Source of the DNA: a bacterium
GTDB lineage: Bacteria; SZUA-79; Acidulodesulfobacterales; Acidulodesulfobacteraceae
NCBI GenBank assembly: GCA_021800745.1
Contig: JAJYYS010000074.1
Location: forward strand, 1-7,650
Reading direction: 5' to 3'
Length of the DNA stretch: 7,650 nucleotides
The notes under the pieces were generated by a model that saw nothing but the letters and a program-made list of their open reading frames with translations, did not search any database and was not told where the DNA came from. The position numbers and the translations under genes are program-made. Positions 1 to 6,474 of the stretch are shown here, piece by piece. Numbering within the stretch: position 1 is the stretch's first letter; every line of letters begins with the position of its first letter.

Positions 1-1790
1 CCGTCGTATGCATGCGCGACCGAATACCCTGAATTTACTAAATTTATCGTAAAGATTTCGGACGTCGGCCTGTCGTCTTCCGCCACTAAAACAAGAGGCT
101 TATTTCTTTTTACGTTATTGTCCCTGAAAAAAGTTTTTGCATCGACGGTTATCAAAGTTTTTTCGGCGTCTTCGGCGCTTATGGCCGATACTTCGGCTTC
201 AAGGGGATTGGGAAGAACGAACGTAAAATCGGTAAAATCGTTTTTAACGGATTCAAAATTTATATGTCCTCCGTGCAGTTCTACGATTTTTTTTGTAAGG
301 GCAAGTCCGAGACCCGTTCCCTCGTACTGTCTTGAATAATTATTATCCGCCTGAGTAAACTCCTCGAATATTTTATTTTTAAAATTGTCGTCTATTCCGA
401 TGCCGCGGTTCAGGACATCGATTTGAATATATTCGAATAATTTATCCTGCGGCTTGCCGTATCTTTTTAAATTAAAGTTGGACTTGGTTTTAATATCCAA
501 AGAAGGCGGAATATTTTTGCATACGACTTTTATTTCCGTATTTTCAAATGAAAATTTGATGGCATTGCTTAGCAGGTTATATATTATCTGTTTAAATTTA
601 ACCCTGTCGGAATATAACTTATAATCGCCGGAACATTCATATTCTACCGTTATAGAAAGATTCTTCTTTCCGGCAAGCGATTTCAAAACGACGATAGCTT
701 CGTCTATAGCTTCTTTAATCGAAAACACCGAATACTCCAGCGAAAACATTCCCGCTTCGATTTTAGATATGTCTAGTATATTGTTGATAAGCTGAAGCAG
801 GTGTTTGCCGGATACCAATATATTATTGGTATATTTTTTATATTTTTCGCTAAGGTCCGTCGAATCGGACAGAAGGTCGGAATAGCCTATTATTGCATTA
901 AGCGGCGTCCTTAGTTCATGGGACATATTTGCGATAAATTTAGATTTAAGCTCGTTAGCCCTTGCAAGCTCCTTAATGTTTTCCTCGAGCTGTTTTGTCC
1001 TTTCGATAACCTTATTTTCGAGGCTCTCATTGAGTTCTTTAAGCCTTTTTTCCTGAAACTTTTTGTCCGTAATGTCTTTTGAAATTCCGATAGTTCCTAT
1101 TATATCGCCGTTTTTGTCCATAATGCGGGATATCGTAAGGGAAATATCCACCGGATCGCCGTCTTTTTTTCTAAGGATTGTTTCGTAATTCGCAACGAAT
1201 TTATCTTTTTTAAGTTTCTCTAAAATATCGTCTCTTTCTTCGGGGTTGATATAAAACTCGGAGGCATGTTTCCCTAAGACTTCCTTCTGAGAATAACCGA
1301 GCATATTCTCGCCGCCTTTATTGAATTCAGTGATTACGCCGCGGCTGTCGGTAACCATAATCATATCGAAAGAATCGTCGAGAATATTTTTAAAATATGC
1401 TTTTTGCTCTCTTAACTGCTTAATAATCTTTTCTTTGTCTATATGATTTTTATGCCTGTCGTAAAGCAGGTCGTAAATGAGTTTGGAGCTGACGGAATTA
1501 ACTATTTCGACGCCTCCGCCGTAGAGTTCCACAAGTTCGGGCAGTTCATTTTCCGGCTGTCCCGTCAGATTAAAAATTATATTAAAATTTATACCGCCGT
1601 CTTTGGCTTCTTTAATAGTTTTAAAAGACTTTATATTTAATTCTTTGGCAAAAACGGCTCCTTCTTTAGTTAAATTTCTGGCTACTAAGGCGGCTATTTC
1701 GACGTTTTTGTCGCCCCTAAACATATCGATAAGAGTTTTTGCGGCATTTCCGCCGCCGTATATCAAGATTTTTGCCATGATACCGTTCAT
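1..1790 (-). CDS. Hybrid sensor histidine kinase (Rossmann-like, PAS, HisKA, HATPase, receiver), C-terminus cut by window edge
   Basis: The frame is open from 1790 to the left edge, giving about 596 residues without a stop. Domains in order: a Rossmann-like nucleotide-binding fold (about 1-115, starting AKILIYGGGNAAK); a PAS domain (about 130-245, with DMIMVTDSRGVITEFN and GISKDITD); a charged helical linker; HisKA with phospho-acceptor His291 in MSHELRTPLN; HATPase with N box NLLSNAIKF (from residue 405), G1 box LNRGIGI and G2 box EGTGLGLAL (from 490); and the start of a receiver, LVLVAEDDRP, with acidic pair Asp572/Asp573. No membrane segment is visible, so a cytoplasmic sensor is likely. 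The G1 box has Asn461 where Asp is usual, and the loop between N and G1 boxes is about 15-20 residues longer than typical. The start at 1790 is chosen over the in-frame ATG at 1778 because a purine-rich GAAGAGA precedes it; neither has an ideal ribosome site. The first domain may sense a nucleotide or other ligand (inference). Confidence 0.9.
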   Translation of the reverse strand, partial: MNGIMAKILIYGGGNAAKTLIDMFRGDKNVEIAALVARNLTKEGAVFAKELNIKSFKTIKEAKDGGINFNIIFNLTGQPENELPELVELYGGGVEIVNSVSSKLIYDLLYDRHKNHIDKEKIIKQLREQKAYFKNILDDSFDMIMVTDSRGVITEFNKGGENMLGYSQKEVLGKHASEFYINPEERDDILEKLKKDKFVANYETILRKKDGDPVDISLTISRIMDKNGDIIGTIGISKDITDKKFQEKRLKELNESLENKVIERTKQLEENIKELARANELKSKFIANMSHELRTPLNAIIGYSDLLSDSTDLSEKYKKYTNNILVSGKHLLQLINNILDISKIEAGMFSLEYSVFSIKEAIDEAIVVLKSLAGKKNLSITVEYECSGDYKLYSDRVKFKQIIYNLLSNAIKFSFENTEIKVVCKNIPPSLDIKTKSNFNLKRYGKPQDKLFEYIQIDVLNRGIGIDDNFKNKIFEEFTQADNNYSRQYEGTGLGLALTKKIVELHGGHINFESVKNDFTDFTFVLPNPLEAEVSAISAEDAEKTLITVDAKTFFRDNNVKRNKPLVLVAEDDRPTSEIFTINLVNSGYSVAHAYD

Positions 1791-1878
1791 AAAATTATTC
1801 TGTCTCTTCAAGCTAAAATTAATTCCCCTTTATTTTATTTTTGGTCCAACTTTAAAAAATTTTTGCCATAGTCAGTTT

Positions 1879-1925
1879 GTCATTGCGAGCACTGCGGACG
1901 GAGTCCGGCGCAGCTAACCAATCTT
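1879..1925 (-). repeat. Truncated copy of the CATTGCGAG inverted-repeat element
   Basis: This stretch begins GTCATTGCGAG and ends AACCAATCTT on the plus strand. Read on the minus strand, it matches the right half (3984-4050) of the element at 3939-4050. The first 18 bases, AAGATTGGTTAGCTGCGC, are identical and the terminal CTCGCAATGAC is identical. It lacks the other half and lacks the extra 15-bp unit found in the longer copy. A small internal hairpin (GGAC/GTCC) is visible. It lies in the 155-bp gap between the response regulator and the kinase gene, where it may fold in the transcript. Together with the AT-rich flanks it is all that the gap 1791-1945 holds. Confidence 0.75.
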
Positions 1926-1945
1926 TAAATATCTTAAATTATTAA

Positions 1946-2374
1946 TTAACAATTAGGGAGCACGACCCCTCCCGAGAGACAACCGCCGAGCAAAATATTT
2001 ATCTTGTCTTTTAGCAGTTTATTTCTTATCGGCTTTGCTATGTAATCCGTAGCTCCTTCGGCATAGCTTCTATTTATGGTTTCTTTATCGTTCAACGCGC
2101 TTAGCATTAAAATAGGGATTTTATCATAAACTTTTCTAATTGTTTTAAGCACGTCTATCCCGTTTATCTTCGGAAGCATTATGTCTATTATTATAAGGTC
2201 GAAAATACAGCCTTCCGTAATTTTATCTAAGGCGTCCCTCCCGTTTTCCGCAATAACGATATCGGCGTCGAAAGAAGACTGGACGATAATTTTTAAAAGT
2301 TCGGAGTGCATCCTGTTGTCTTCTACGATAAGTATTTTTTTGCGGGGAAAAATTTTATTCAGCGTATTTATCAT
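1946..2374 (-). CDS. Single-domain response regulator (CheY-like receiver)
   Basis: This 142-residue protein is a stand-alone receiver with no output domain. The acidic pair is Glu18/Asp19 in ILIVEDN, the phospho-acceptor is Asp64 in LIIIDIMLPKING, the switch Ser is Ser92, and the conserved Lys114 is followed by Pro115. The receiver spans about residues 12-129. The start is supported by AGGA six bases upstream of the ATG. It begins 16 nt after dksA ends, so the two are probably co-transcribed, and it precedes the hybrid kinase gene, a plausible phosphotransfer partner. It could act through protein contacts, as CheY or Spo0F do. The last 13 residues (GGCLSGGVVLPNC) do not look like the end of a receiver and are encoded by a GC-rich patch, perhaps an acquired tail. 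Receiver identity is secure; the partner is inferred. Confidence 0.92.
   Translation of the reverse strand: MINTLNKIFPRKKILIVEDNRMHSELLKIIVQSSFDADIVIAENGRDALDKITEGCIFDLIIIDIMLPKINGIDVLKTIRKVYDKIPILMLSALNDKETINRSYAEGATDYIAKPIRNKLLKDKINILLGGCLSGGVVLPNC
1956..1973 (-). other. Small GC-rich hairpin in the 3' end of the response regulator gene
   Basis: GGGAG (1956-1960) and CTCCC (1969-1973) are perfect inverted arms around an 8-base loop, inside the last codons of the response regulator. On the minus strand the hairpin is followed by AT-rich DNA but not by a clean T-run, so it is at best a weak terminator or attenuator. It may instead be part of a repetitive sequence that created the gene's unusual tail. 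Confidence 0.25.
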
Positions 2375-2390
2375 TATTTATCCTGTTTTA

Positions 2391-2753
2391 TTATATATTA
2401 GTTTTTTTTTCGAGCTCTTCTTCCTTAGTTTTGCAAACAATGCACATAGTAGCCTCCGGTCTCGATTCTAATCTCTTTTCCGAAATCTCTTCACCGCATT
2501 CTTCGCATATACCGTAAGTTCCGTTCTCTATTCTTTCGAGCGCTTCTTTTATTTTTGGAATAAGTTTTCTTTCCCTGTCGCGGATTCTCAACTCAAAATT
2601 TCTGTCCGATTCAAGAGTCGCTCTGTCTGTAGGGTCTGGAAAGTTATCGTCCTCTTTGGTCATAGAATCCACGGTTTTTAAAGCCTCGCCGAGCAGAGAA
2701 TCTATCTTTTTATTGAGTATGTTTTTAAAATACAACAGCCTTTCTTCAGTCAC
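2391..2753 (-). CDS. dksA: DksA/TraR-family RNA polymerase-binding transcription factor
   Basis: The 120-residue product has an N-terminal coiled-coil hairpin (about 1-78) with the tip motif DPTDRA (Asp40, Asp43, Ala45), matching the DxxDxA signature of true DksA. It is followed by a four-cysteine zinc finger, C83-x2-C86-x17-C104-x2-C107. In the family this protein enters the RNA polymerase secondary channel and works with ppGpp to repress rRNA promoters and adjust others during starvation. It is shorter than the 151-residue E. coli protein, mainly at the N-terminus, as is common outside enterics. The start is GTG, preceded by GAGAGGA with a 10-base spacing; the next in-frame Met (31) would remove part of the coiled coil. 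It lies 84 nt after mqnC and 16 nt before the response regulator. Confidence 0.93.
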   Translation of the reverse strand: MTEERLLYFKNILNKKIDSLLGEALKTVDSMTKEDDNFPDPTDRATLESDRNFELRIRDRERKLIPKIKEALERIENGTYGICEECGEEISEKRLESRPEATMCIVCKTKEEELEKKTNI

Positions 2754-2837
2754 CGCGTTATTTTCCTCTCTTTAGTTAATTTGACATTTTTTATTATTTT
2801 TAACAAATGAAATTATAACATAATTTTATAATAATTT
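2754..2837 (-). promoter_or_regulatory. AT-rich mqnC-dksA spacer, possible dksA promoter
   Basis: The 84-bp spacer is almost pure A/T. On the minus strand it carries a perfect TATAAT (2817-2812), about 60 bases before the dksA GTG. The hexamer at the proper -35 distance is only TAAAAA and overlaps the mqnC stop, so promoter strength is uncertain. AAATTAT/ATAATTT arms could form a weak AT-only hairpin after mqnC. The dksA ribosome site (AGGA, 2767-2764) is at the downstream end. Confidence 0.3.
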
Positions 2838-3872
2838 TTAATAAAATTTTATTATATCATAATCATTAACTCTTTGAGCGGGAATAAATCCGGCGTCTTT
2901 AATCAGCCTTACCATTAATTTCTCGTCAACCGCGCTGTTTGCAGTTCCGGCCGCTTTCACGACGTTTTCTTCCAGCATAGTCGAACCCATATCGTTTGCG
3001 CCGAAACTTAATGCTACCTGTCCCATTTTTGCCCCCTGCGTTACCCACGATGCCTGAATATTGTCGAAATTATCCAAAACTATTCTTGAAACCGCAAGAA
3101 CTTTCAGATAATAATGGCCATAAACGCCTCTGGGATTAAGAGCCGTATTTTTGCTCTGAAAACTCCATGGAATAAAAGCTTTAAAACCGCCGGTTTTATC
3201 CTGAAGATTTCTGAGTTCAAAAAGATGTTCTATAATGTCTTCGTCGGTTTCTATCGTCCCGAACATCATGGTCGCCGAAGAATTTAGGCCGGCGAGGTGG
3301 ACTTCTTCCATAACCTCGAGCCACTGACGGCTGTTAATTTTATTTGGACTGATTTTTTTTCTGACCCTGTCAACGAGTATTTCCGCTCCTCCGCCGGGCA
3401 CCGAACCCAGCCCCGCTTCTTTTAAGAGACCTATCGTTTCTTTAACGGTAATGCCGTTTGAATCTGCAATAAAAGTAATTTCAGGGGGGGAAAAAGCATG
3501 TATATGGATATTAAATTTTTCTTTTATATCGTTTAAAAGCCCGAGATAATAATCGATGCCGATATCGGGATTCAAGCCGCCCTGAAGAAGAATCTGCGTA
3601 CCGGAAAGCTCTTTCGTTTCGCGGATTTTACCGAAGATTTGCTCTTTGGAAAGGATATATGCCTCTGCATCCCGAATGCCGTATTTTTTATAAAAAGCGC
3701 AAAACTTGCATTCCGAAGTACATATGTTTGTATAGTTAATGTTTCTGTCGATAATAAAAGTTACGACGCCATCGGGGTGCTTGGCTTTTCTTACGCCTTC
3801 GGCAATTTTACCGAGTTCCGGAAGATTATTGTTTTTAAATAAAGATAAGGCATCTTCTTTGCTAATTCTCAT
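2838..3872 (-). CDS. mqnC: Cyclic dehypoxanthinyl futalosine synthase (radical SAM), menaquinone synthesis
   Basis: The 344-residue protein carries the radical SAM cluster motif C51-x3-C55-x2-C58 within NYTNICTSECKFCAFY. It also has family-typical segments IDRNINYTNIC near residue 41, ILLQGGLNP, SVPGGGAEIL and NDMGSTMLEENVV. These fit MqnC rather than MqnE, the other radical SAM enzyme of the pathway. MqnC cyclises dehypoxanthine futalosine to its spiro product in the futalosine route to menaquinone, in the cytoplasm. The length is normal and the protein appears complete. The start has AAAAGG nine bases upstream. No other mqn gene is in the window, so the pathway genes are likely scattered or lie elsewhere. 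Its presence implies menaquinone-based, often anaerobic, respiration. Confidence 0.93.
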   Translation of the reverse strand: MRISKEDALSLFKNNNLPELGKIAEGVRKAKHPDGVVTFIIDRNINYTNICTSECKFCAFYKKYGIRDAEAYILSKEQIFGKIRETKELSGTQILLQGGLNPDIGIDYYLGLLNDIKEKFNIHIHAFSPPEITFIADSNGITVKETIGLLKEAGLGSVPGGGAEILVDRVRKKISPNKINSRQWLEVMEEVHLAGLNSSATMMFGTIETDEDIIEHLFELRNLQDKTGGFKAFIPWSFQSKNTALNPRGVYGHYYLKVLAVSRIVLDNFDNIQASWVTQGAKMGQVALSFGANDMGSTMLEENVVKAAGTANSAVDEKLMVRLIKDAGFIPAQRVNDYDIIKFY

Positions 3873-3900
3873 TTTATTATACCTTTTTATGTCATATTTT

Positions 3901-3916
3901 AGTATATCTTAGATAT
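3901..3916 (-). promoter_or_regulatory. Possible mqnC -10 element overlapping a 13-bp palindrome
   Basis: On the minus strand TATACT (3906-3901) resembles a -10 hexamer about 29 bases before the mqnC start. It overlaps the perfect palindrome ATATCTTAGATAT (3904-3916). No convincing -35 is present at 16-18 bp. The palindrome could be an operator or chance in AT-rich DNA. Confidence 0.25.
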
Positions 3917-3938
3917 TTTTTAATTACCGCTGCCGCCT

Positions 3939-4050
3939 GTCATTGCGAGGAGTGTTTAACGACGAAGCAATCTCACAAACGGCAAGATTGGTTAGCTGCG
4001 CTGGAGTTAGCTACGCTGGACTTCGTCCGTCCGCTAACGCTCGCAATGAC
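3939..4050 (-). repeat. 112-bp palindromic MITE/REP-like element with 11-bp terminal inverted repeats
   Basis: The element starts GTCATTGCGAG and ends CTCGCAATGAC, a perfect 11-bp inverted pair. Inner sequences GAAGCAATCT and AGATTGGTTAG form a second, imperfect pair around a short loop, so the transcript could fold into a long stem. CATTGCGAG...GAAGCAATCT repeats of this general kind are dispersed in many bacterial genomes. A truncated, inverted relative lies at 1879-1925. A further partial end, CGCTCGCAAT, recurs at 4058-4067, 20 bp after the same string at 4038-4047. The element sits directly beyond the fliI stop and before mqnC, and could act as a transcript end or stabiliser for fliI. 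It encodes no transposase. Confidence 0.8.
3991..4020 (-). repeat. 15-bp tandem duplication inside the repeat element
   Basis: GTTAGCTGCGCTGGA (3991-4005) is followed immediately by GTTAGCTACGCTGGA (4006-4020), differing at one base. The copy at 1879-1925 has only one such unit, so the duplication separates the two copies. Confidence 0.85.
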
Positions 4051-4069
4051 AATACTTCGCTCGCAATAG

Positions 4070-5428
4070 TTAATTAAGCAATTCTCCCATTTCCTTAAGG
4101 CTTTCGCCGAACGAATATTTTTCGTCCGGCGTCTGTTTTATAAAATTTTCTATATTCGATATATGGTCTATGGCAAAATCTATCTTATCGTTGGAACCCT
4201 TAGAATATGCGCCTATATTTATAAGGTCCTCGTTTACTCTATATTCGGAAACTACTTTTAAAACTTCTCTAGCCTTAAGCAAATGGTCTTCGGAAACGAT
4301 GTCCGGCATAACCCTCGACAAGCTGTTAAGAACGTCTATGGCCGGAAAAATACCGTTTTCCGCTATTTTTCTGGAAAGAATAATGTGCCCGTCTAAAATA
4401 GACCTGACCGTATCCGAAATCGGTTCGTTCATATCGTCGCCCTCGACTAAAACCGTATATATTCCGGTAATGCTCCCCTTGTCCGAAATAGCCGCCCTTT
4501 CGAGAAGTTTTGGTAAAACGCTGAATACGGACGGCGTATAACCTCTGACGGTCGGCGGCTCGCCCGCCGATAAGCCTATTTCGCGCGACGCCATAGCAAA
4601 TCTGGTTATAGAATCCATTAAAAACAGAACATTGCGCCCTTTGTCCCTGAAATATTCGGCAACGGCGGTAGCGGCAAAAGCGCCTCGCAGTCTGACGAGA
4701 GGCGATTTATCCGACGTGGCTACTATGATAACCGATTTTTTTAATCCTTCTTCTCCGAGGCTTTTTTCTATAAACTCTTTAACCTCGCGCCCTCTTTCGC
4801 CTATAAGGGCTATAACGTTTACGTCGGATTCGGAATATTTGGTAATCATGCCCAGAAGGGTGCTTTTGCCTACGCCCGAACCCGCAAAAATACCGATTCT
4901 TTGACCTTTGCCTATAGTAAGAAATGAATTAACCGCCCTGACGCCGACGTCCATAACTTCGTTGATTCTTTTTCTCGAAAGCGGAGACGGTGGTTCGGCG
5001 GATATTTTTGCGTAATCTCCGCAAAAAATTCTGCCTTTTTCGTCCATCGGGTTGCCGAAAGGATCTATGACTCTTCCAAGAAGCTCTTCTCCCGCCGGAA
5101 ATTTTTCTTCTTCGTCTAAAAGAAGGACGTCGCTTTCCAGACTTATGCCGGAGATATCTCCGTAGGGCATAAGTATGGCTTTATCGTTATTAAAACCGAT
5201 AACTTCGGCGGTAATACCAGAAGTAATATCCGAAGTTATATTCGAATTAACATCAGCAAAAATGCCGGATTTTTTACTTTTTATCCTGCATATCTTTCCT
5301 ATAGAAAGACCGGGATGCTTGGTTTCGAGGACAAGGCCCACCGCCTTGGTAAGTTTTCCTTTAACCAATAATGTATTTGCGTCATCCAGCGCATCGCCGT
5401 ATTCTTTTAAACTGAGAAGTCTTCCCAT
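4070..5428 (-). CDS. fliI: Flagellum-specific ATPase of the type III export apparatus
   Basis: The 452-residue product is close to the usual FliI length. An N-terminal beta-barrel domain (about 1-115, with LTKAVGLVLE and AEVIGF) precedes the catalytic domain. That domain has Walker A AGSGVGKST (182-190, Lys188), the catalytic Glu211 in GERGREV, and Walker B NVLFLMDS (266-273). GEPPTVRGYTPSVFSVLP follows, and is typical of FliI rather than F1 beta. FliI forms a hexamer at the cytoplasmic base of the flagellum and helps deliver export substrates. It starts 11 nt after the flgJ-like gene with no clear ribosome site, suggesting translational coupling. An unusual 12-residue repeat (SNIT-SDIT-SGIT) is inserted in the N-terminal domain. 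The customary neighbours fliH and fliJ are not seen beside it. An injectisome ATPase is less likely given motAB nearby. Confidence 0.95.
   Translation of the reverse strand: MGRLLSLKEYGDALDDANTLLVKGKLTKAVGLVLETKHPGLSIGKICRIKSKKSGIFADVNSNITSDITSGITAEVIGFNNDKAILMPYGDISGISLESDVLLLDEEEKFPAGEELLGRVIDPFGNPMDEKGRIFCGDYAKISAEPPSPLSRKRINEVMDVGVRAVNSFLTIGKGQRIGIFAGSGVGKSTLLGMITKYSESDVNVIALIGERGREVKEFIEKSLGEEGLKKSVIIVATSDKSPLVRLRGAFAATAVAEYFRDKGRNVLFLMDSITRFAMASREIGLSAGEPPTVRGYTPSVFSVLPKLLERAAISDKGSITGIYTVLVEGDDMNEPISDTVRSILDGHIILSRKIAENGIFPAIDVLNSLSRVMPDIVSEDHLLKAREVLKVVSEYRVNEDLINIGAYSKGSNDKIDFAIDHISNIENFIKQTPDEKYSFGESLKEMGELLN
5210..5245 (-). repeat. Three 12-bp in-frame tandem units within fliI
   Basis: On the minus strand three successive units, TCGAATATAACT, TCGGATATTACT and TCTGGTATTACC, encode SNIT, SDIT and SGIT (residues 62-73). 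They lie in the N-terminal barrel domain just before AEVIGF, where FliI proteins usually have a short loop. The unit length of 12 keeps the frame if copy number changes. Confidence 0.85.
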
Positions 5429-5439
5429 ATTAGTATAAC

Positions 5440-6321
5440 TTAAGATTTAGTTTTAGAATCCGAATTATACTCGCGGTAATAAGAAAGAACCGTTTTTACG
5501 TAATTTTCGGTCTCCTCGAACGGCGGCACGCCGTTATATTTATCGACATTTGCCGTTCCGGCATTATAAGCGGCAAGCGCAAGCTCTTCATTTCCTCCGT
5601 AAAGGTTTAAGAGGCTCTTGAGATACATCGTTCCGCCGAAAACATTTCCTTCCGGGTCATACGGATCGACGCCCAGCTCCTTTGCCGTAGCCGGCATAAT
5701 CTGCATAAGCCCGATGGCTCCTTTGCCGGAAACAGCGTAAGGGTTGAATCCGGACTCGGTTTTTATTACGGCTTTTATCAGCCCGTAAGGAACGCCGTAT
5801 ATCTCCGAAGCTTTTTTTGCCAATCCGTCGGCCGTAACGTAATCTCCGTTTAAATTGCCGCCGTCTCCGCCGTTACCGCCGCCGCCTTTATTTTTTTCTA
5901 GATTATACGCCTGAAAAAGATTGTTGGTAGCGGAAAGTTTAGATACCGAAGAACTCAATTCTTTAAGGCCGTCCTGCGCGATTAAAGAAGGATGCTCTTT
6001 GAAATAATCCACTATCATTCTCGCAATGCCTATCCCTTTTCCGTAGCTTTCATTGTTGGCTACGGCTTCGTAAAAAAGAGAATTAAAGATTTTATAACCC
6101 GTCCCTTTATCGACAAAGGAGCCTTTCCCTACTTCTTTCGACATAGAATCGAAAATCATATTCAAAAAAAGGCTTTCGAATTTAGTAGCGACGGTCTTTA
6201 TTTCTTTGAGCTCCGCGGGAGAAACCGCAGTTTTTTCGGCATGATTTTTTTTACCTGCGGAAACGGCCGTAGAAGAAGAATCCGCCGCCTCCGAAGAATT
6301 TAAAACGCCCGTTGTATTCAT
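5440..6321 (-). CDS. flgJ: FlgJ-like rod-binding protein fused to an SLT lytic transglycosylase domain
   Basis: This 293-residue protein has two parts. Residues about 40-110 match the rod-binding domain of FlgJ ([18 protein letters not shown], then [14 protein letters not shown]). Residues about 162-285 are an SLT domain of the GH23 type: catalytic Glu189 in [19 protein letters not shown] (204-213) and [10 protein letters not shown] (250-259). A glycine-rich linker ([11 protein letters not shown], 146-156) joins them. The Ser/Ala-rich N-terminus is not a Sec signal, which fits export through the flagellar apparatus itself. The likely role is to cap the growing rod and open the peptidoglycan in the periplasm. 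In E. coli-type FlgJ the enzyme half is a GH73 glucosaminidase; here it is replaced by a transglycosylase. No strong ribosome site precedes the ATG. fliI follows 11 nt downstream. The symbol applies to the rod-binding half. Confidence 0.88.
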   Translation of the reverse strand: MNTTGVLNSSEAADSSSTAVSAGKKNHAEKTAVSPAELKEIKTVATKFESLFLNMIFDSMSKEVGKGSFVDKGTGYKIFNSLFYEAVANNESYGKGIGIARMIVDYFKEHPSLIAQDGLKELSSSVSKLSATNNLFQAYNLEKNKGGGGNGGDGGNLNGDYVTADGLAKKASEIYGVPYGLIKAVIKTESGFNPYAVSGKGAIGLMQIMPATAKELGVDPYDPEGNVFGGTMYLKSLLNLYGGNEELALAAYNAGTANVDKYNGVPPFEETENYVKTVLSYYREYNSDSKTKS

Positions 6322-6474
6322 ATGGTTTTAAAATTTACCGATATTATAATATATGTATTGAAAAATTATATCATAATCGGATTATTAATAAAAGTTTGCA
6401 GAAATTATTTTAAAAATATATTATTTATATTATAATAATAAAAATTTATAAATAAACATTATAAAGACTAAAAT
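6322..6474. promoter_or_regulatory. Divergent AT-rich promoter region between flgJ-like gene and motA
   Basis: This 153-bp region between two divergent motility genes must hold promoters for both, and is almost entirely A/T. Facing motA, TTGCAG (6396-6401) and TATTAT (6419-6424) are spaced 17 bp apart, and a perfect TATAAT occurs at 6431-6436 without a good -35. Facing the flgJ-like gene, minus-strand TATAAT hexamers are present but their -35 regions are poor. I found no convincing flagellar sigma-28 or sigma-54 site. motA has only a weak AAAGA ribosome site. Confidence 0.4.

Noticed and set aside
118..339. Short plus-strand open frame
   Set aside because: It lies opposite the kinase HATPase and receiver linker region, whose minus-strand frame is clearly coding; the product shows no recognisable features.
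1603..1917. 104-residue plus-strand open frame
   Set aside because: It overlaps the N-terminal coding part of the kinase in antisense and runs into the repeat; no domain is recognisable and it is best explained as a shadow.
2781..2786. Perfect TTGACA on the plus strand
   Set aside because: There is no -10 at 16-18 bp downstream and no plus-strand gene follows; in AT-rich DNA it is likely chance.
3939..4068. Possible CRISPR or small RNA gene
   Set aside because: The repeat units are palindromic element ends and a tandem duplication, not regularly spaced repeats with unique spacers, and no dedicated promoter is visible.
6371..6397. Sequences resembling flagellar sigma-28 parts (TAAAAGTTT on plus, TCCGATTA on minus)
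   Set aside because: The matching second half is absent at the right spacing on either strand, so neither forms a complete sigma-28 promoter.
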